Source: Lachnospiraceae bacterium
GTDB taxonomy: Bacteria > Bacillota > Clostridia > Lachnospirales > Lachnospiraceae
Assembly: GCA_015057115.1 (NCBI GenBank)
Contig: SVEZ01000015.1
Location: 1 to 64,000 of the forward strand
DNA length: 64,000 bases
Direction of reading: 5' to 3'
Shown: piece after piece, positions 1 through 9,092 of the stretch
Layout of the letters: every line of letters starts with the position of its first letter
Position numbering within the stretch: position 1 is the first letter of the stretch
Program-made: the position numbers and the translations under genes
The notes under the pieces: model-generated
What the model saw: only the letters and a program-made list of their open reading frames with translations
Told to the model about the DNA's origin: nothing
Database searches by the model: none

Positions 1-32
1 GATAAACACTGGTTTTTGGTGATTTTGTGTAA

Positions 33-57
33 GAAAAATCCGCGGCAATCGCCGCGG
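33..57 (-). terminator. Rho-independent terminator after the small membrane protein
   Basis: On the minus strand a 7-bp GC-only stem (CCGCGGC / GCCGCGG, loop of 4) is followed by ATTTTTCTT. It lies just past the stop codon of the minus-strand gene ending at 111. A second hairpin without a U-tract (AGGACGCG / CGCGTCCT, 76-97) sits between them. Confidence 0.8.
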
Positions 58-110
58 ACTTTGTCTACACTCTGAAGGACGCGAATTATCGCGTCCTCTT
101 ATCGTTGTGA

Positions 111-560
111 CTACATACCGGCTTTCTTACGCATACGTGTTAAGAAGCCTTCTTTTTTGGGCTCTACAGGAGCCTTCTTACCGTGCTGTCCTTTGATGGC
201 GGTCAGGTAAAGACCACTGACAACAGCTTTTACCTCTTTCTTTACTGGAACTTCATCATAGATTTCCGGAGCGCAAAGTAAAGTGGTGATGGTAGGACCA
301 ACCTTAACTTTCACGATAGGAGTTTTCACTCTACGCATGTATTTCGGTGTCTGATCAATGACAGCCTGAGGAAGTCCTGCTTCTTTTAACTTCATTTTCT
401 TTTTGTCGATGATTAGCATGGATACGGTCTGAGCCGTCTGCGCAATGGCTGCGTCCTGCTGAACTTTACGTTTCTCTGCTTTTTTTCCTAAAAAATATAA
501 TCCAACAGCGATAGCTGCCAAGATTGCCACAACAATGATTAACCACCAGTACCAGGTCAT
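111..560 (-). CDS. Small single-pass membrane protein of unknown function
   Basis: A 149-residue protein with one N-terminal membrane segment (residues 5-25, Trp-rich start then Ile/Val/Ala) followed by a basic, Lys-rich soluble part that probably faces the cytoplasm. I do not recognise a named domain. The start is well supported: GGAGG lies 8 bases before the ATG. It is monocistronic, divergent from the foldase gene at 748, and followed by a strong terminator. The coding sequence looks genuine from codon use, but no function can be assigned. Confidence 0.75.
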   Translation of the reverse strand: MTWYWWLIIVVAILAAIAVGLYFLGKKAEKRKVQQDAAIAQTAQTVSMLIIDKKKMKLKEAGLPQAVIDQTPKYMRRVKTPIVKVKVGPTITTLLCAPEIYDEVPVKKEVKAVVSGLYLTAIKGQHGKKAPVEPKKEGFLTRMRKKAGM

Positions 561-747
561 GTTTGTTCCTCCTAGAAATAAGATATCTTCTTACATACGC
601 ATTGTATTGTAACATCTCTATAACGAAAAAGCAATTATAATTTTGAATAATCCCTTTTATTTTGTGGCTAAATATGGTATTCTACTTAGATGTGAGATGT
701 GTTTTAATCTCATGGGAAGAAAAGTAAAGAAGAAAGAGGATGAAACT

Positions 748-1896
748 ATGAAAAGGATCATAAGCTGCGTCTGCGTTGCGCTGATGGGAGTGCTTTTATT
801 TGCCGGCGCCCAGAAAGATGTGAAGGGATCTGCACCGGACAAGAATGCAGACCTGGGAAAAATGTGGACGGCAATGGAGGGAGATCCTATTTCCCTTGTA
901 GATTATGATATGGAGAAACAGGTGACTTTGGGAGATTACCAAAATCTTTCTTTCGAAGTCCAGTATAATAAAGTAACAGAACAGAGTGTCATTGATACCA
1001 TTAACCAGGCATTGGGACAGTATCCGGATTACAAGAAGCTTGATAAGGATACGGTAGAAGAAGGTGACCTGGTAAATATTGATTATGAAGGAAAGCTGGA
1101 CGGTAAGGCTTTTGATGGCGGTACCGATGAGGGAGCGCATTTGGAAATTGGTTCCGGTAGCTTTATTGAGGGCTTTGAAGAAGGCCTCAAGGGCGTTAAG
1201 GTAGGAGAAACCAAAGAATTGAAGCTTACCTTCCCCAAGGACTATGCAGAGGATCTGGCAGGCAAGGATGTAGTTTTTACGGTTAAAGTTAACAGCATTG
1301 AAGAAGAAACCTATTATGATTACGAGAATGTACCGGATGATTTTATTAAGGAAAATCTGGGATATGATACAAAGGATGATCTTTACACCTATGTTTGGAA
1401 TTATCAGCAGACCAATTCCCAGCAGGAAAAAGAATCCAATGCAAGAGATGCACTGCTTGACAATATGATTAAAGTCAGCAAGATTAAAGTCCCGAAGGAA
1501 CTGTTGGAATATAAGGTTAGAGAATATCTTTCCAGCTTTATTAAGAGTATTGTGGAAAGCGATGGCAGTGTAGCGGACTATCTGGCGCAGAAATACAGCA
1601 TGAGTCCCGAAGAATTTGAAAAGAGCGTAACTGACCAGATGAAAAAAAGCATCAAGGGGCAGATGGTTTTGTATGCCGTAGCCGGAAAGGAAGGCATTAA
1701 AGCCGATAAAGAGGGATTTAATCAGTATGCCAAGGATTTTGCCGGATACTATCAGTATTCCAGTGTAAAAGAGCTGTATAAACAGTTCCCGAAGAAGGAA
1801 ATCAAGCTGGCATATCAGGTTAAAAAGACCACCGACTACCTTATGAAGAATGCAAAGATCCGCTATGTGGGCGTAGAGGCCGGAGCGAAAGAATAG
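748..1896 (+). CDS. Exported FKBP-type prolyl isomerase, trigger-factor-like
   Basis: The 382-residue protein has a signal peptide (about residues 1-25), an FKBP domain of trigger-factor type (motifs GDLVNIDYEGKLDGKAFDGG, LEIGSGSFIEGFEEGL, FTVKVNSIEEE), then a helical C-terminal region like the trigger factor chaperone arms. The cytoplasmic ribosome-binding domain is absent, so it should act outside the membrane as a foldase. An in-frame upstream ATG at 643 exists, but AAAGAGGA lies 7 bases before the ATG at 748 and only that start gives a signal peptide. The position where related lipoproteins carry the lipobox Cys reads LLFAGAQ, with Ala instead of Cys. asnS follows after 12 bases. Confidence 0.85.
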   Translation: MKRIISCVCVALMGVLLFAGAQKDVKGSAPDKNADLGKMWTAMEGDPISLVDYDMEKQVTLGDYQNLSFEVQYNKVTEQSVIDTINQALGQYPDYKKLDKDTVEEGDLVNIDYEGKLDGKAFDGGTDEGAHLEIGSGSFIEGFEEGLKGVKVGETKELKLTFPKDYAEDLAGKDVVFTVKVNSIEEETYYDYENVPDDFIKENLGYDTKDDLYTYVWNYQQTNSQQEKESNARDALLDNMIKVSKIKVPKELLEYKVREYLSSFIKSIVESDGSVADYLAQKYSMSPEEFEKSVTDQMKKSIKGQMVLYAVAGKEGIKADKEGFNQYAKDFAGYYQYSSVKELYKQFPKKEIKLAYQVKKTTDYLMKNAKIRYVGVEAGAKE

Positions 1897-1908
1897 GAGG
1901 ACAAGAAG

Positions 1909-3300
1909 ATGGATTTGGTGACAATTCGCGAGATTTTCAAGAAAAGAGAAGAATATTTCAATACAGAGGTTACAATCGGAGGATGGGTGCGCAGTATCCG
2001 TAATTCCAAGACCTTTGGTTTTATCGTAGTAAATGACGGAAGCTATTTTGAAACCATGCAGGTGGTGTATTCCAATCAGCTGGCAAACTTTGAAGAGATT
2101 GAGAAGTTAAACGTGGGAGCTGCCATTATTGTAAAGGGAGAATTGATTCCAACACCGGAAGCAAAGCAGCCTTTTGAGATTCAGGCCACAGAGATTCAGA
2201 TTGAGGGACAGTCCACTCCGGATTATCCTCTCCAGAAAAAGCGCCATACCTTTGAGTATTTGCGAACCATTTCTCATCTTCGTCCGAGAACCAATGCCTT
2301 TATGGCAACCTTCAGAGTACGTTCTTTGGCAGCATACGCAATTCATCAGTTTTTCCAGGAGCGGAACTTTGTGTATGTGAATACTCCGCTGATTACCGGA
2401 AGCGACTGTGAAGGAGCAGGAGAGATGTTCCAGGTAACCACACTGGATTTGAACAATGTGCCAAAGACAGAGGATGGCAAGGTTGATTATTCCAAGGACT
2501 TTTTCGGAAAACCAACCAACCTTACGGTTAGTGGTCAGCTGAACGGGGAAACCTATGCTATGGCATTCAGAAACATTTACACCTTCGGACCGACTTTTAG
2601 AGCAGAGAATTCCAACACCACCCGGCACGCAGCAGAATTCTGGATGATTGAACCGGAAATGGCCTTTGCGGACCTGTCTGATGATATGGATGTGGCAGAG
2701 GCAATGTTAAAATATGTGATTCGTTTTGTATTGGATAATGCACCGGAGGAAATGCAGTTCTTTAATAGTTTCGTGGACAAGGGACTGATTGAACGCTTAG
2801 AGCATGTGGCAAATTCCGATTTCGGAAGAGTAACCTACACCGAAGCGGTAGAAATTTTGAAAAAGCACAATAAGAAATTTGATTACAAAGTGGAATGGGG
2901 ATGTGACTTGCAGACAGAGCATGAGCGTTTCCTGACAGAAGAAGTTTATAAGAAGCCGATTTTCTTAACGGACTATCCAAAGGAAATCAAGGCATTCTAT
3001 ATGAAGCTGAATGATGATAACAAGACGGTTGCAGCATGTGATTGTCTGGTACCGGGAATCGGAGAAATCATCGGAGGAAGCCAGAGAGAGGACAACCTGG
3101 ATGTGCTGACTGCAAGAATGGCAGAGTTGGGATTAAAGCAGGAGGATTATGAATTCTATCTGGATCTTCGCCGCTATGGTTCCGTAAGACATGCAGGCTT
3201 CGGTTTGGGCTTTGAACGATGCGTAATGTATTTAACCGGAATGGCCAATATCCGAGACGTGGTTCCATTCCCGAGAACCGTTAATAATTGCGAATTGTAG
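1909..3300 (+). CDS. asnS: Asparaginyl-tRNA synthetase
   Basis: A 463-residue class IIb aminoacyl-tRNA synthetase that charges tRNA-Asn with asparagine in the cytoplasm. The N-terminal 110 residues form the OB-fold anticodon-binding domain ([19 protein letters not shown]). Motif 2 ([21 protein letters not shown]) and motif 3 ([15 protein letters not shown]) of the catalytic core are intact, and length is normal for the family. An AGGAGG sits 8 bases before the ATG. It is probably cotranscribed with the preceding foldase and is followed directly by a strong terminator. Confidence 0.97.
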   Translation: MDLVTIREIFKKREEYFNTEVTIGGWVRSIRNSKTFGFIVVNDGSYFETMQVVYSNQLANFEEIEKLNVGAAIIVKGELIPTPEAKQPFEIQATEIQIEGQSTPDYPLQKKRHTFEYLRTISHLRPRTNAFMATFRVRSLAAYAIHQFFQERNFVYVNTPLITGSDCEGAGEMFQVTTLDLNNVPKTEDGKVDYSKDFFGKPTNLTVSGQLNGETYAMAFRNIYTFGPTFRAENSNTTRHAAEFWMIEPEMAFADLSDDMDVAEAMLKYVIRFVLDNAPEEMQFFNSFVDKGLIERLEHVANSDFGRVTYTEAVEILKKHNKKFDYKVEWGCDLQTEHERFLTEEVYKKPIFLTDYPKEIKAFYMKLNDDNKTVAACDCLVPGIGEIIGGSQREDNLDVLTARMAELGLKQEDYEFYLDLRRYGSVRHAGFGLGFERCVMYLTGMANIRDVVPFPRTVNNCEL

Positions 3301-3305
3301 AAGGT

Positions 3306-3338
3306 AACCTGCCCGACCGGGCAGGTTCTTTTGCCTTT
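3306..3338 (+). terminator. Rho-independent terminator after asnS
   Basis: A 9-10 bp stem (AACCTGCCCG / CGGGCAGGTT) is followed by CTTTTGCCTTT and separates asnS from the ApbE operon. Confidence 0.85.
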
Positions 3339-3369
3339 AAATGTTTAAAATGAGATAGGGAGTGTATGT

Positions 3370-5232
3370 ATGAAAAAGACAGGAAAAATACTGGGTGTGA
3401 TTGTGGTTTTAATCCTTATGATTGGAATCTATTTTCTACGCCCGCAGACAACAAAGCGTTATACGGCGAGTTATGGAGACATATTTGATACGGTAACACA
3501 GTTTACGGGATATGCAAAAAGCGAAGATGATTTTAAGAAACAGGCAGATTTACTTCATGAGAAGCTTTTACGCTATCATCAATTATTTGACCGTTACCAT
3601 GATTATCTGGGGACCGTTAATATCAAAAGTATTAACGATGCTGCCGGTAAGGAGCCTGTAAAGGTGGAAAAGCCTCTTTTTGACCTGTTGAAGCTCAGTA
3701 AGGAAATGTACGAAAAAACAGGTGGAAAGAATAATATTGCCATGGGCGGAGCGATTGCCCTTTGGCATGATTGTCGGGAAAAAAGCATAACCGAGAAGCA
3801 GGAGGCGAAGCTGCCGAAGATTAATGATTTAAAGAAGCAGGCTAAGCACATGGATATTAACAATCTGGTGCTGGATGAAAAAGAGCAGACCGCGTTTATT
3901 AAAGATCCGAAAATGTCTCTGGATGTGGGAAGTATCGGAAAAGGATATGCGGTGGAGCTTTTGGGGGAATATGCCAAAGAGCAAGGCATTAAATCCATGC
4001 TCATAAGTGTGGGTGGCAATGTTTTGAGCATCGGAAGTAAAGAAGATGGAGAAAAGTGGCATATCGGTATTCAAAATCCCGCGGAAGATACGGAATATCT
4101 TTGCGATGTGGAGGTGGAAAACACCTGTGTGGTAACCAGTGGAGATTATCAGCGGTATTATGTGGTGAACGGAAAACGGTATTGTCATATCCTGGATCCG
4201 GAAACCTTAATGCCGCCGGAGTATTTTTCATCCATTACAATTCTTGCCAAAAGTTCCGGTATAGCAGATGCCCTTTCCACAGCCCTGTTTTGCATGCCTT
4301 ATGAGGAAGGCAGAAAGCTGATTGATTCCATGGAGGATATTGAGGCTCTGTGGGTAACGCCGGAAGGCGCAGTTTACTATACAGAAGGCTTTTTGAAGGC
4401 TGTGGGGAAAAATAAGGATGAGTTGGTAAACGCGAAACCCTTACCTACTTTTACAATTATGGCCGGTGGCGGTTACGAAAAAGAACTTTTTAACCTTCTT
4501 TCAGAAGAGGGATTGGATAAAGAGGAAGGTTTTTCTCTTCGCCAGATTGGATATGAAGATCCGGTAAAAGCATTTCAAGAGGGGAAAATCCAGATGTACG
4601 TGGGTGCCATCAGCGATGTTTTTATGCTGCGGCAGGCCGGAATGGATGCCTGTATTGTAGGGCAGACCTGTAGAGACTGCGCAATTATCAGCAGGAAAAA
4701 AAGCGGAATCACCGGCTTGGGTGACTTAGTGGGAGAAACCCTGGTAATTCCGAGACAGCAGGACGAATATGCGGCAGATTACATGTTGGCCCAGGAGAAT
4801 ATTATTGCTGATTCAGTAAAAATTGTCCGGGTGGATACGGTAGAAGAAATGGTAGATATGATGGATGCCGGCAAAGCGGCAGCAGCTCTGGTAACAGTAC
4901 CTATGGCAGACAGGCTGGCAGAGGAGGGAGATAATCTTCTTGCGAAGGCCAGTGAAGCGAGACTACAGTATGGTGCACTACTTGCAGATCGGGACAAAAT
5001 CAGTAAAGACCGGAAATTCTATGATGCCTTCTTTAAATCTTACAAGAAGGCAGTGGAGCTTGCGGTTAAACGTACAAATGTGGATCTTGTAAGAGAGTAT
5101 CCCTACTTTGTATTGCCAACGGAAGAAGAGCTTTACGACCCCTATATGTGGGCGGTTCAGAAAGGATGCTTTAAAGAAGTGGATACCAATCTGGAGGAGC
5201 TTTGCGTGGAGCATCTTATAACAGGAGAATAA
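3370..5232 (+). CDS. ApbE-type flavin transferase fused to a periplasmic-binding-protein-like domain
   Basis: A 620-residue exported or membrane-anchored protein. A hydrophobic segment (residues 6-24) precedes an ApbE domain (about 30-345; motifs SLDVGSIGKGYAV, SVGGNVLSIG, VVTSGDYQRYY, HILDPETLMP, SGIADALSTALF), the family that attaches FMN covalently to extracytoplasmic redox proteins. Residues about 355-615 resemble NMT1/ABC solute-binding domains (FTIMAGGGYEKELF, EGKIQMYVGAISDVF, GLGDLVGETLVIPRQQDEYAADYML). A usual ApbE protein ends near residue 350, so this is a genuine fusion in one frame. It is first in an operon with a NusG domain II protein (2-base gap) and a Gx transporter, which suggests flavin-based extracellular electron transfer. 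The ligand of the C-terminal domain is unknown. Confidence 0.85.
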   Translation: MKKTGKILGVIVVLILMIGIYFLRPQTTKRYTASYGDIFDTVTQFTGYAKSEDDFKKQADLLHEKLLRYHQLFDRYHDYLGTVNIKSINDAAGKEPVKVEKPLFDLLKLSKEMYEKTGGKNNIAMGGAIALWHDCREKSITEKQEAKLPKINDLKKQAKHMDINNLVLDEKEQTAFIKDPKMSLDVGSIGKGYAVELLGEYAKEQGIKSMLISVGGNVLSIGSKEDGEKWHIGIQNPAEDTEYLCDVEVENTCVVTSGDYQRYYVVNGKRYCHILDPETLMPPEYFSSITILAKSSGIADALSTALFCMPYEEGRKLIDSMEDIEALWVTPEGAVYYTEGFLKAVGKNKDELVNAKPLPTFTIMAGGGYEKELFNLLSEEGLDKEEGFSLRQIGYEDPVKAFQEGKIQMYVGAISDVFMLRQAGMDACIVGQTCRDCAIISRKKSGITGLGDLVGETLVIPRQQDEYAADYMLAQENIIADSVKIVRVDTVEEMVDMMDAGKAAAALVTVPMADRLAEEGDNLLAKASEARLQYGALLADRDKISKDRKFYDAFFKSYKKAVELAVKRTNVDLVREYPYFVLPTEEELYDPYMWAVQKGCFKEVDTNLEELCVEHLITGE

Positions 5233-5234
5233 AC

Positions 5235-5618
5235 ATGGAGAAAAAAAGACGCCGGGAGATAGGATTGATTCTTGTCTTGTTAGTTGTTTCCGGACTTTCG
5301 TATTTTGGAATCCGACAATTTCAAAACTCCACCACGGAAAATGCGGTAGCTGTAATTTTCGTGGAAGATAAGGAAGTGGGACGCTATCCATTGTCCAAGG
5401 ATATTCGGATTACGGTTTCCGGAAAAGATGATGGGGAGAATGTGGTAGAGATTAAGGACTGCAAGGTACGTGTGGTAAAGGCCAGTTGTCCGGATTTAAT
5501 CTGTGTTCATCATCAGGAAATCAGTAAAAACGGAGAAACAATAGTCTGCCTTCCGAACCGGGTTGTGGTGGAAGTGCAGTCGGAGGAAGAAGCAGAGGTG
5601 GATGGAACCACCCATTAA
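5235..5618 (+). CDS. NusG domain II-containing exported protein
   Basis: A 127-residue protein with an N-terminal membrane segment (about 8-24) and a small beta domain of the NusG_II type (motifs VSGKDDGENVVEIKDCKVRVV, CPDLICVHHQEIS, IVCLPNRVVVEV). These exported domains are typical neighbours of ApbE and Gx transporter genes and are known from flavin-based extracellular electron transfer loci. The ATG at 5235 has ACAGGAG overlapping the end of the upstream gene. The domain carries Cys and His residues (CPD-IC-HH), but a redox role is inference. Confidence 0.85.
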   Translation: MEKKRRREIGLILVLLVVSGLSYFGIRQFQNSTTENAVAVIFVEDKEVGRYPLSKDIRITVSGKDDGENVVEIKDCKVRVVKASCPDLICVHHQEISKNGETIVCLPNRVVVEVQSEEEAEVDGTTH

Positions 5619-5638
5619 GACAGAAGGGAGGCGCAGCC

Positions 5639-6145
5639 GTGAAGGGAAGAAAAGCAGGGCAGATTGCATATCTGGGAATGTTGACAGCTTTGGCATTTAT
5701 TCTGTCTTATGTGGAAAGTATCCTTCCTATTTCTTTGGGAATTCCGGGAGTAAAAATCGGACTGGCGAATCTGACGGTCATGGTTGCTCTTTATACAGTA
5801 GGGGTAAAAGAGGCTCTTTGCCTTTCTTTTATCCGCATAATTCTTGTGGGGTTTACCTTTGGAAACCTGGCAAGTATGATGTATTCTGTAGCCGGAGGAG
5901 TTGTAAGCTTTCTGGTGATGGTAGTGCTGTTTCATTTTGAGATATTCACCGAAACCGGTGTCAGTATTGCGGGAGGAGTTGCCCATAATTTGGGGCAGCT
6001 ATTGGTGGCTGTGTTGGTAGTGGAAAATGCAAAGCTTCTTTTCTATTTTCCGGTTCTGTGTTTTTCCGGAACAGTGGCAGGATGCTTTATCGGAGTACTG
6101 GCGGCCATGATAATTAAACGAGTGAAAAAGGTATATAAGCAATGA
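5639..6145 (+). CDS. Gx transporter family membrane protein (HepS-I-like)
   Basis: A 168-residue polytopic membrane protein with about five helices, of the Gx transporter family often labelled heptaprenyl diphosphate synthase component I. Diagnostic stretches are LGMLTALAFILSYVES, PGVKIGLANLTVM and AGGVAHNLGQLLVA. The start is a GTG preceded by GGGAGG. In electron-transfer loci the same family sits next to a NusG_II protein, as here, so a role in quinone or flavin-linked electron export is more likely than prenyl synthesis. No component II gene is nearby. It overlaps recJ by 4 bases. Confidence 0.85.
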   Translation: MKGRKAGQIAYLGMLTALAFILSYVESILPISLGIPGVKIGLANLTVMVALYTVGVKEALCLSFIRIILVGFTFGNLASMMYSVAGGVVSFLVMVVLFHFEIFTETGVSIAGGVAHNLGQLLVAVLVVENAKLLFYFPVLCFSGTVAGCFIGVLAAMIIKRVKKVYKQ

Positions 6146-7920
6146 TAAAACAAAAATGGATGGTACAGGCTAAAACAGCGGATTTTCAAGGTCTGGGCAA
6201 AAGCCTGGGGGTGGATCCCGTAACGGTACGGCTCCTACGAAACCGGGGACTTAAATCTGAGGCGGAAATGCGACGATTTCTGGAAGGAGGGAAAGAGGCC
6301 CTTCATGACGGCGGAAGTATGCTGGGAATGGATGTGGCAGTGGAAATCCTTTTGGAGAAAATCCGAAGCCGGAAAGAAATACGGATTATAGGTGACTATG
6401 ATATTGATGGAATTACCGCCACTTACATATTGGAACGAACAATCCGGGCCATGGGTGGTGCGGTTTCTCATAAAATTCCTCATCGCATCACGGATGGGTA
6501 TGGGTTGAACGAGAATTTGATACGGCAGGCCCATGAGGATGGTATGGATACCATTTTGACCTGTGACAACGGAATTGCCGCTATGGATGCTATAGCCCTG
6601 GGAAAACACCTGGGCATGACCATTGTGGTAACGGATCATCACAGCATTCCTTTTGAAGAGGATGAAGGCGGAAATAGGCGGTACTTAAGAAGCGAAGCGG
6701 ATGTTATTGTAAATCCCAAGCAGGAGGAGTGTATCTATCCCTATCCGGATATATGCGGAGCATTTGTAGCCTTTAAGCTTTCGGAGCAACTGCTTAGAAA
6801 GTCAGACCTTTCGGAAGAAGAAAAGGAGAAATTATGGGAGAATCTCTGTATGTATGCGGCTATTGGAACTGTTGGGGATATTATGGATCTTCAAGAGGAA
6901 AATCGTGCTATTGTGCGGCTGGGACTTTCTCTTATACACAAAACGGATGACGTAAGCCTTGTGGCTTTAATGAAAGCTTGTAATCTGGAAAAAGAAAAAA
7001 TCAATGCCTATCATATCGGTTTTGTTTTGGGCCCCTGTTTTAATGCCAGCGGACGGCTGAAAACAGCGGAAATGGCACTGGATTTGCTTTTACATAAAGA
7101 GCCGGAAGCCTGCGAGAAACTGGCAGAGGAACTGGTTATTTTGAATGAGGAAAGAAAGCGCCTTACCAAGGAGCAGACAGAGGTTGCCATCACACAGGTA
7201 CTGGAAGAAGGGGCAGAGGATAAGGTGCTGGTGGTGTTTTTACCGGATTGTCACGAAAGTATTGCTGGGATTATTGCAGGCAGAGTGAGGGAGTATTTCT
7301 ATCGCCCAACTATGGTAGTAACCCGTGGAGAGGAGGGGCTGAAGGGATCCGGCCGTTCCATTGAAGGATATTCCATGTTTGAAGAAATGACCAAGGTGGC
7401 GGATTGCTTTACCAAATTCGGCGGGCATCCCATGGCGGCAGGCTTTTCTTTGGAGGAAGAAAAGCTTTCGGAACTTAAGCGCCGATTAAATGATAATTGT
7501 GGACTTACAGAGGAGGATTTGCAGGAAAAGGTGCATATCGATGCTCCTATGCCCATGGATTACGTAACCATGCCATTGGTGAATGAGTTTTCACGCTTAG
7601 AGCCTTTTGGAAAGGGGAATGAAGCCCCCTTATTTGCTCAGAAAAATCTGGAAATTTTGCATTACATGGAAGTAGGACGAGAACGCAAATTCGTAAAACT
7701 GCTTTTAAGAACAGAGTATAACAATCAATTTCCGGGGATTTATTTTGAAGAGCCTGAGAAGTTTAAAGAGTTTTTAAAAGACAAATTCGGACAGGATATG
7801 GCGGATGAAATAACCTCCGGAAAGCAGACCGGAGCAAAAATCTCAGCCTGCTATATACCGGAGGTAAACAGCTATCAGAATATGAATACGCTTCAAATGC
7901 GAATTAAATACGTTTCTTAA
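6142..7920 (+). CDS. recJ: Single-stranded-DNA-specific exonuclease RecJ
   Basis: A 592-residue DHH-family 5'-3' exonuclease for recombination and mismatch repair. Motif I is IIGDYDIDGITATYI, the DHH motif lies in VVTDHHSIPF, and the DHHA1 part contains GHPMAAGF and the OB-type C-terminus. It overlaps the Gx transporter by ATGA, so it is translated as the last gene of the ApbE operon. Its 3' end overlaps the convergent gene at 7904 by 17 bases. Confidence 0.94.
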   Translation: MIKQKWMVQAKTADFQGLGKSLGVDPVTVRLLRNRGLKSEAEMRRFLEGGKEALHDGGSMLGMDVAVEILLEKIRSRKEIRIIGDYDIDGITATYILERTIRAMGGAVSHKIPHRITDGYGLNENLIRQAHEDGMDTILTCDNGIAAMDAIALGKHLGMTIVVTDHHSIPFEEDEGGNRRYLRSEADVIVNPKQEECIYPYPDICGAFVAFKLSEQLLRKSDLSEEEKEKLWENLCMYAAIGTVGDIMDLQEENRAIVRLGLSLIHKTDDVSLVALMKACNLEKEKINAYHIGFVLGPCFNASGRLKTAEMALDLLLHKEPEACEKLAEELVILNEERKRLTKEQTEVAITQVLEEGAEDKVLVVFLPDCHESIAGIIAGRVREYFYRPTMVVTRGEEGLKGSGRSIEGYSMFEEMTKVADCFTKFGGHPMAAGFSLEEEKLSELKRRLNDNCGLTEEDLQEKVHIDAPMPMDYVTMPLVNEFSRLEPFGKGNEAPLFAQKNLEILHYMEVGRERKFVKLLLRTEYNNQFPGIYFEEPEKFKEFLKDKFGQDMADEITSGKQTGAKISACYIPEVNSYQNMNTLQMRIKYVS

Positions 7921-8965
7921 GAAATTCAAAGAAACCTTCCAACAACAGACTGTGGTTCTGGATATCCTGAACCTTCAGTCTGTTTTCTTCGTTAAATCCC
8001 ACCAGAATATCGTGGTTGGCTTCGGAAAGGTAATCCATAATACCGTTGATATCCGACTTGGTGTTTTTCGGGCACCGCAGATAAAACCGGTGATTACCGG
8101 TAATATGCAGGGTGTAGGAAATCACGAAGTGATACCACAAAAATTTATGAAGGGTGGAATGTTTATAAATCCAAATTATCTCGGAAATGGGCACAATAGC
8201 GATTCCGTTAACGGACACCACAATAAAGTAGTGCTCAGTAATAAACATATCTTCGGTAGCCAGCTGTGGCAGTGTAGACAGTTCTTCTTCTGCCTCAGTC
8301 AGCAGCTTCCGCGGATTGCCAAATCTCCGAAGGGCCAATACCGGCGGAGAGTACATGGGAAAATGCTGCCAGAAAATATACAGGATGATGCTGAGTATGG
8401 TATAGGCTGCAGTACCCAAATATAACAGAAGGAAGAGGAAATTGGTGACCCTGTTTACCGTAATCTCTTCCAAATAGGCATTATCCATCTGCTCCAAAAG
8501 ACCGTCAGTGGTCCAGTTCAAATCCTTGGATAACTGGAACAAAAGCTGGTCGTAAGAGCGGCCGGCTCGTTTAATATTGGCCTGAATGGTTACATTCTTC
8601 ATGCTGGGCAGTCCTTCCTGACAGGTGGATGGAGAAAGAAGCACAATCAGGCATTTATCATTCCACAGAGTATAATAGTAATAACCGCTGCTGCGTCCGA
8701 AGGTGGAGGCAGTATAGCCGGTAAAATATAAGCGATTTAAGGTGACGCGGATGCAGGAGTCCTTGCTGTAGGAATCCTGAGAAATAGCAGCACCCTGCCG
8801 CAGGGTAGGCGGAAACAGAATGGACTGAATCGGAAAAGCCACCCATAAAACAATCAAAAGAAACAGCATAATTAAAGGAAGAATTACTTTTTTACCATAA
8901 ATCTTCCGAATGCTGTCGGTAATATAATGTTGGGAAATGCTGGTTTGATCCTGCCTGAAATCCAT
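7904..8965 (-). CDS. Membrane protein of unknown function with two transmembrane segments
   Basis: A 353-residue protein with membrane segments at about residues 28-48 and 180-205, an extracytoplasmic part between them, and a C-terminal cytoplasmic domain containing ITEHYFIVVSVNGIAIVPISEIIWIY, which resembles PH-like or LytTR-neighbour beta domains. A TTG 21 bases upstream opens the same frame, but AAAAGGAG lies 7 bases before the ATG at 8965, so that start was chosen. A good promoter (TTGATT-N17-TATAAT) precedes it. I do not recognise a named family with confidence. Confidence 0.75.
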   Translation of the reverse strand: MDFRQDQTSISQHYITDSIRKIYGKKVILPLIMLFLLIVLWVAFPIQSILFPPTLRQGAAISQDSYSKDSCIRVTLNRLYFTGYTASTFGRSSGYYYYTLWNDKCLIVLLSPSTCQEGLPSMKNVTIQANIKRAGRSYDQLLFQLSKDLNWTTDGLLEQMDNAYLEEITVNRVTNFLFLLLYLGTAAYTILSIILYIFWQHFPMYSPPVLALRRFGNPRKLLTEAEEELSTLPQLATEDMFITEHYFIVVSVNGIAIVPISEIIWIYKHSTLHKFLWYHFVISYTLHITGNHRFYLRCPKNTKSDINGIMDYLSEANHDILVGFNEENRLKVQDIQNHSLLLEGFFEFLKKRI

Positions 8966-9000
8966 TTCACTGCTCCTTTTTATCAAGTGTCACGAAGTCC

Positions 9001-9029
9001 ATTATAGTAACTTTTTCTTGGGAAATCAA
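9001..9029 (-). promoter_or_regulatory. Sigma-A promoter for the minus-strand membrane protein
   Basis: Minus-strand TTGATT, 17-base spacer and TATAAT, ending 36 bases before the ATG at 8965. Confidence 0.6.
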
Positions 9030-9036
9030 GGTCTCG

Positions 9037-9065
9037 TTGCTTTTCTTTTACAAAAATGGTACTAT
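9037..9065 (+). promoter_or_regulatory. Sigma-A promoter for the methyltransferase-hslO-nadE operon
   Basis: TTGCTT, 17-base spacer and TACTAT, 28 bases upstream of the ATG at 9093. It is divergent from the promoter at 9001-9029. Confidence 0.55.
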
Positions 9066-9092
9066 AAATAGAGTAGAAAAATGAGGTGGAAA

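Noticed and set aside
2107-2980. Antisense open frames within asnS
   Set aside because: asnS is complete with all class II motifs; the antisense frames have no recognisable domains or start signals.
5639-6145. Heptaprenyl diphosphate synthase component I as a function
   Set aside because: No component II gene is adjacent, and the NusG_II/ApbE neighbours point to the Gx transporter role in electron-transfer loci.
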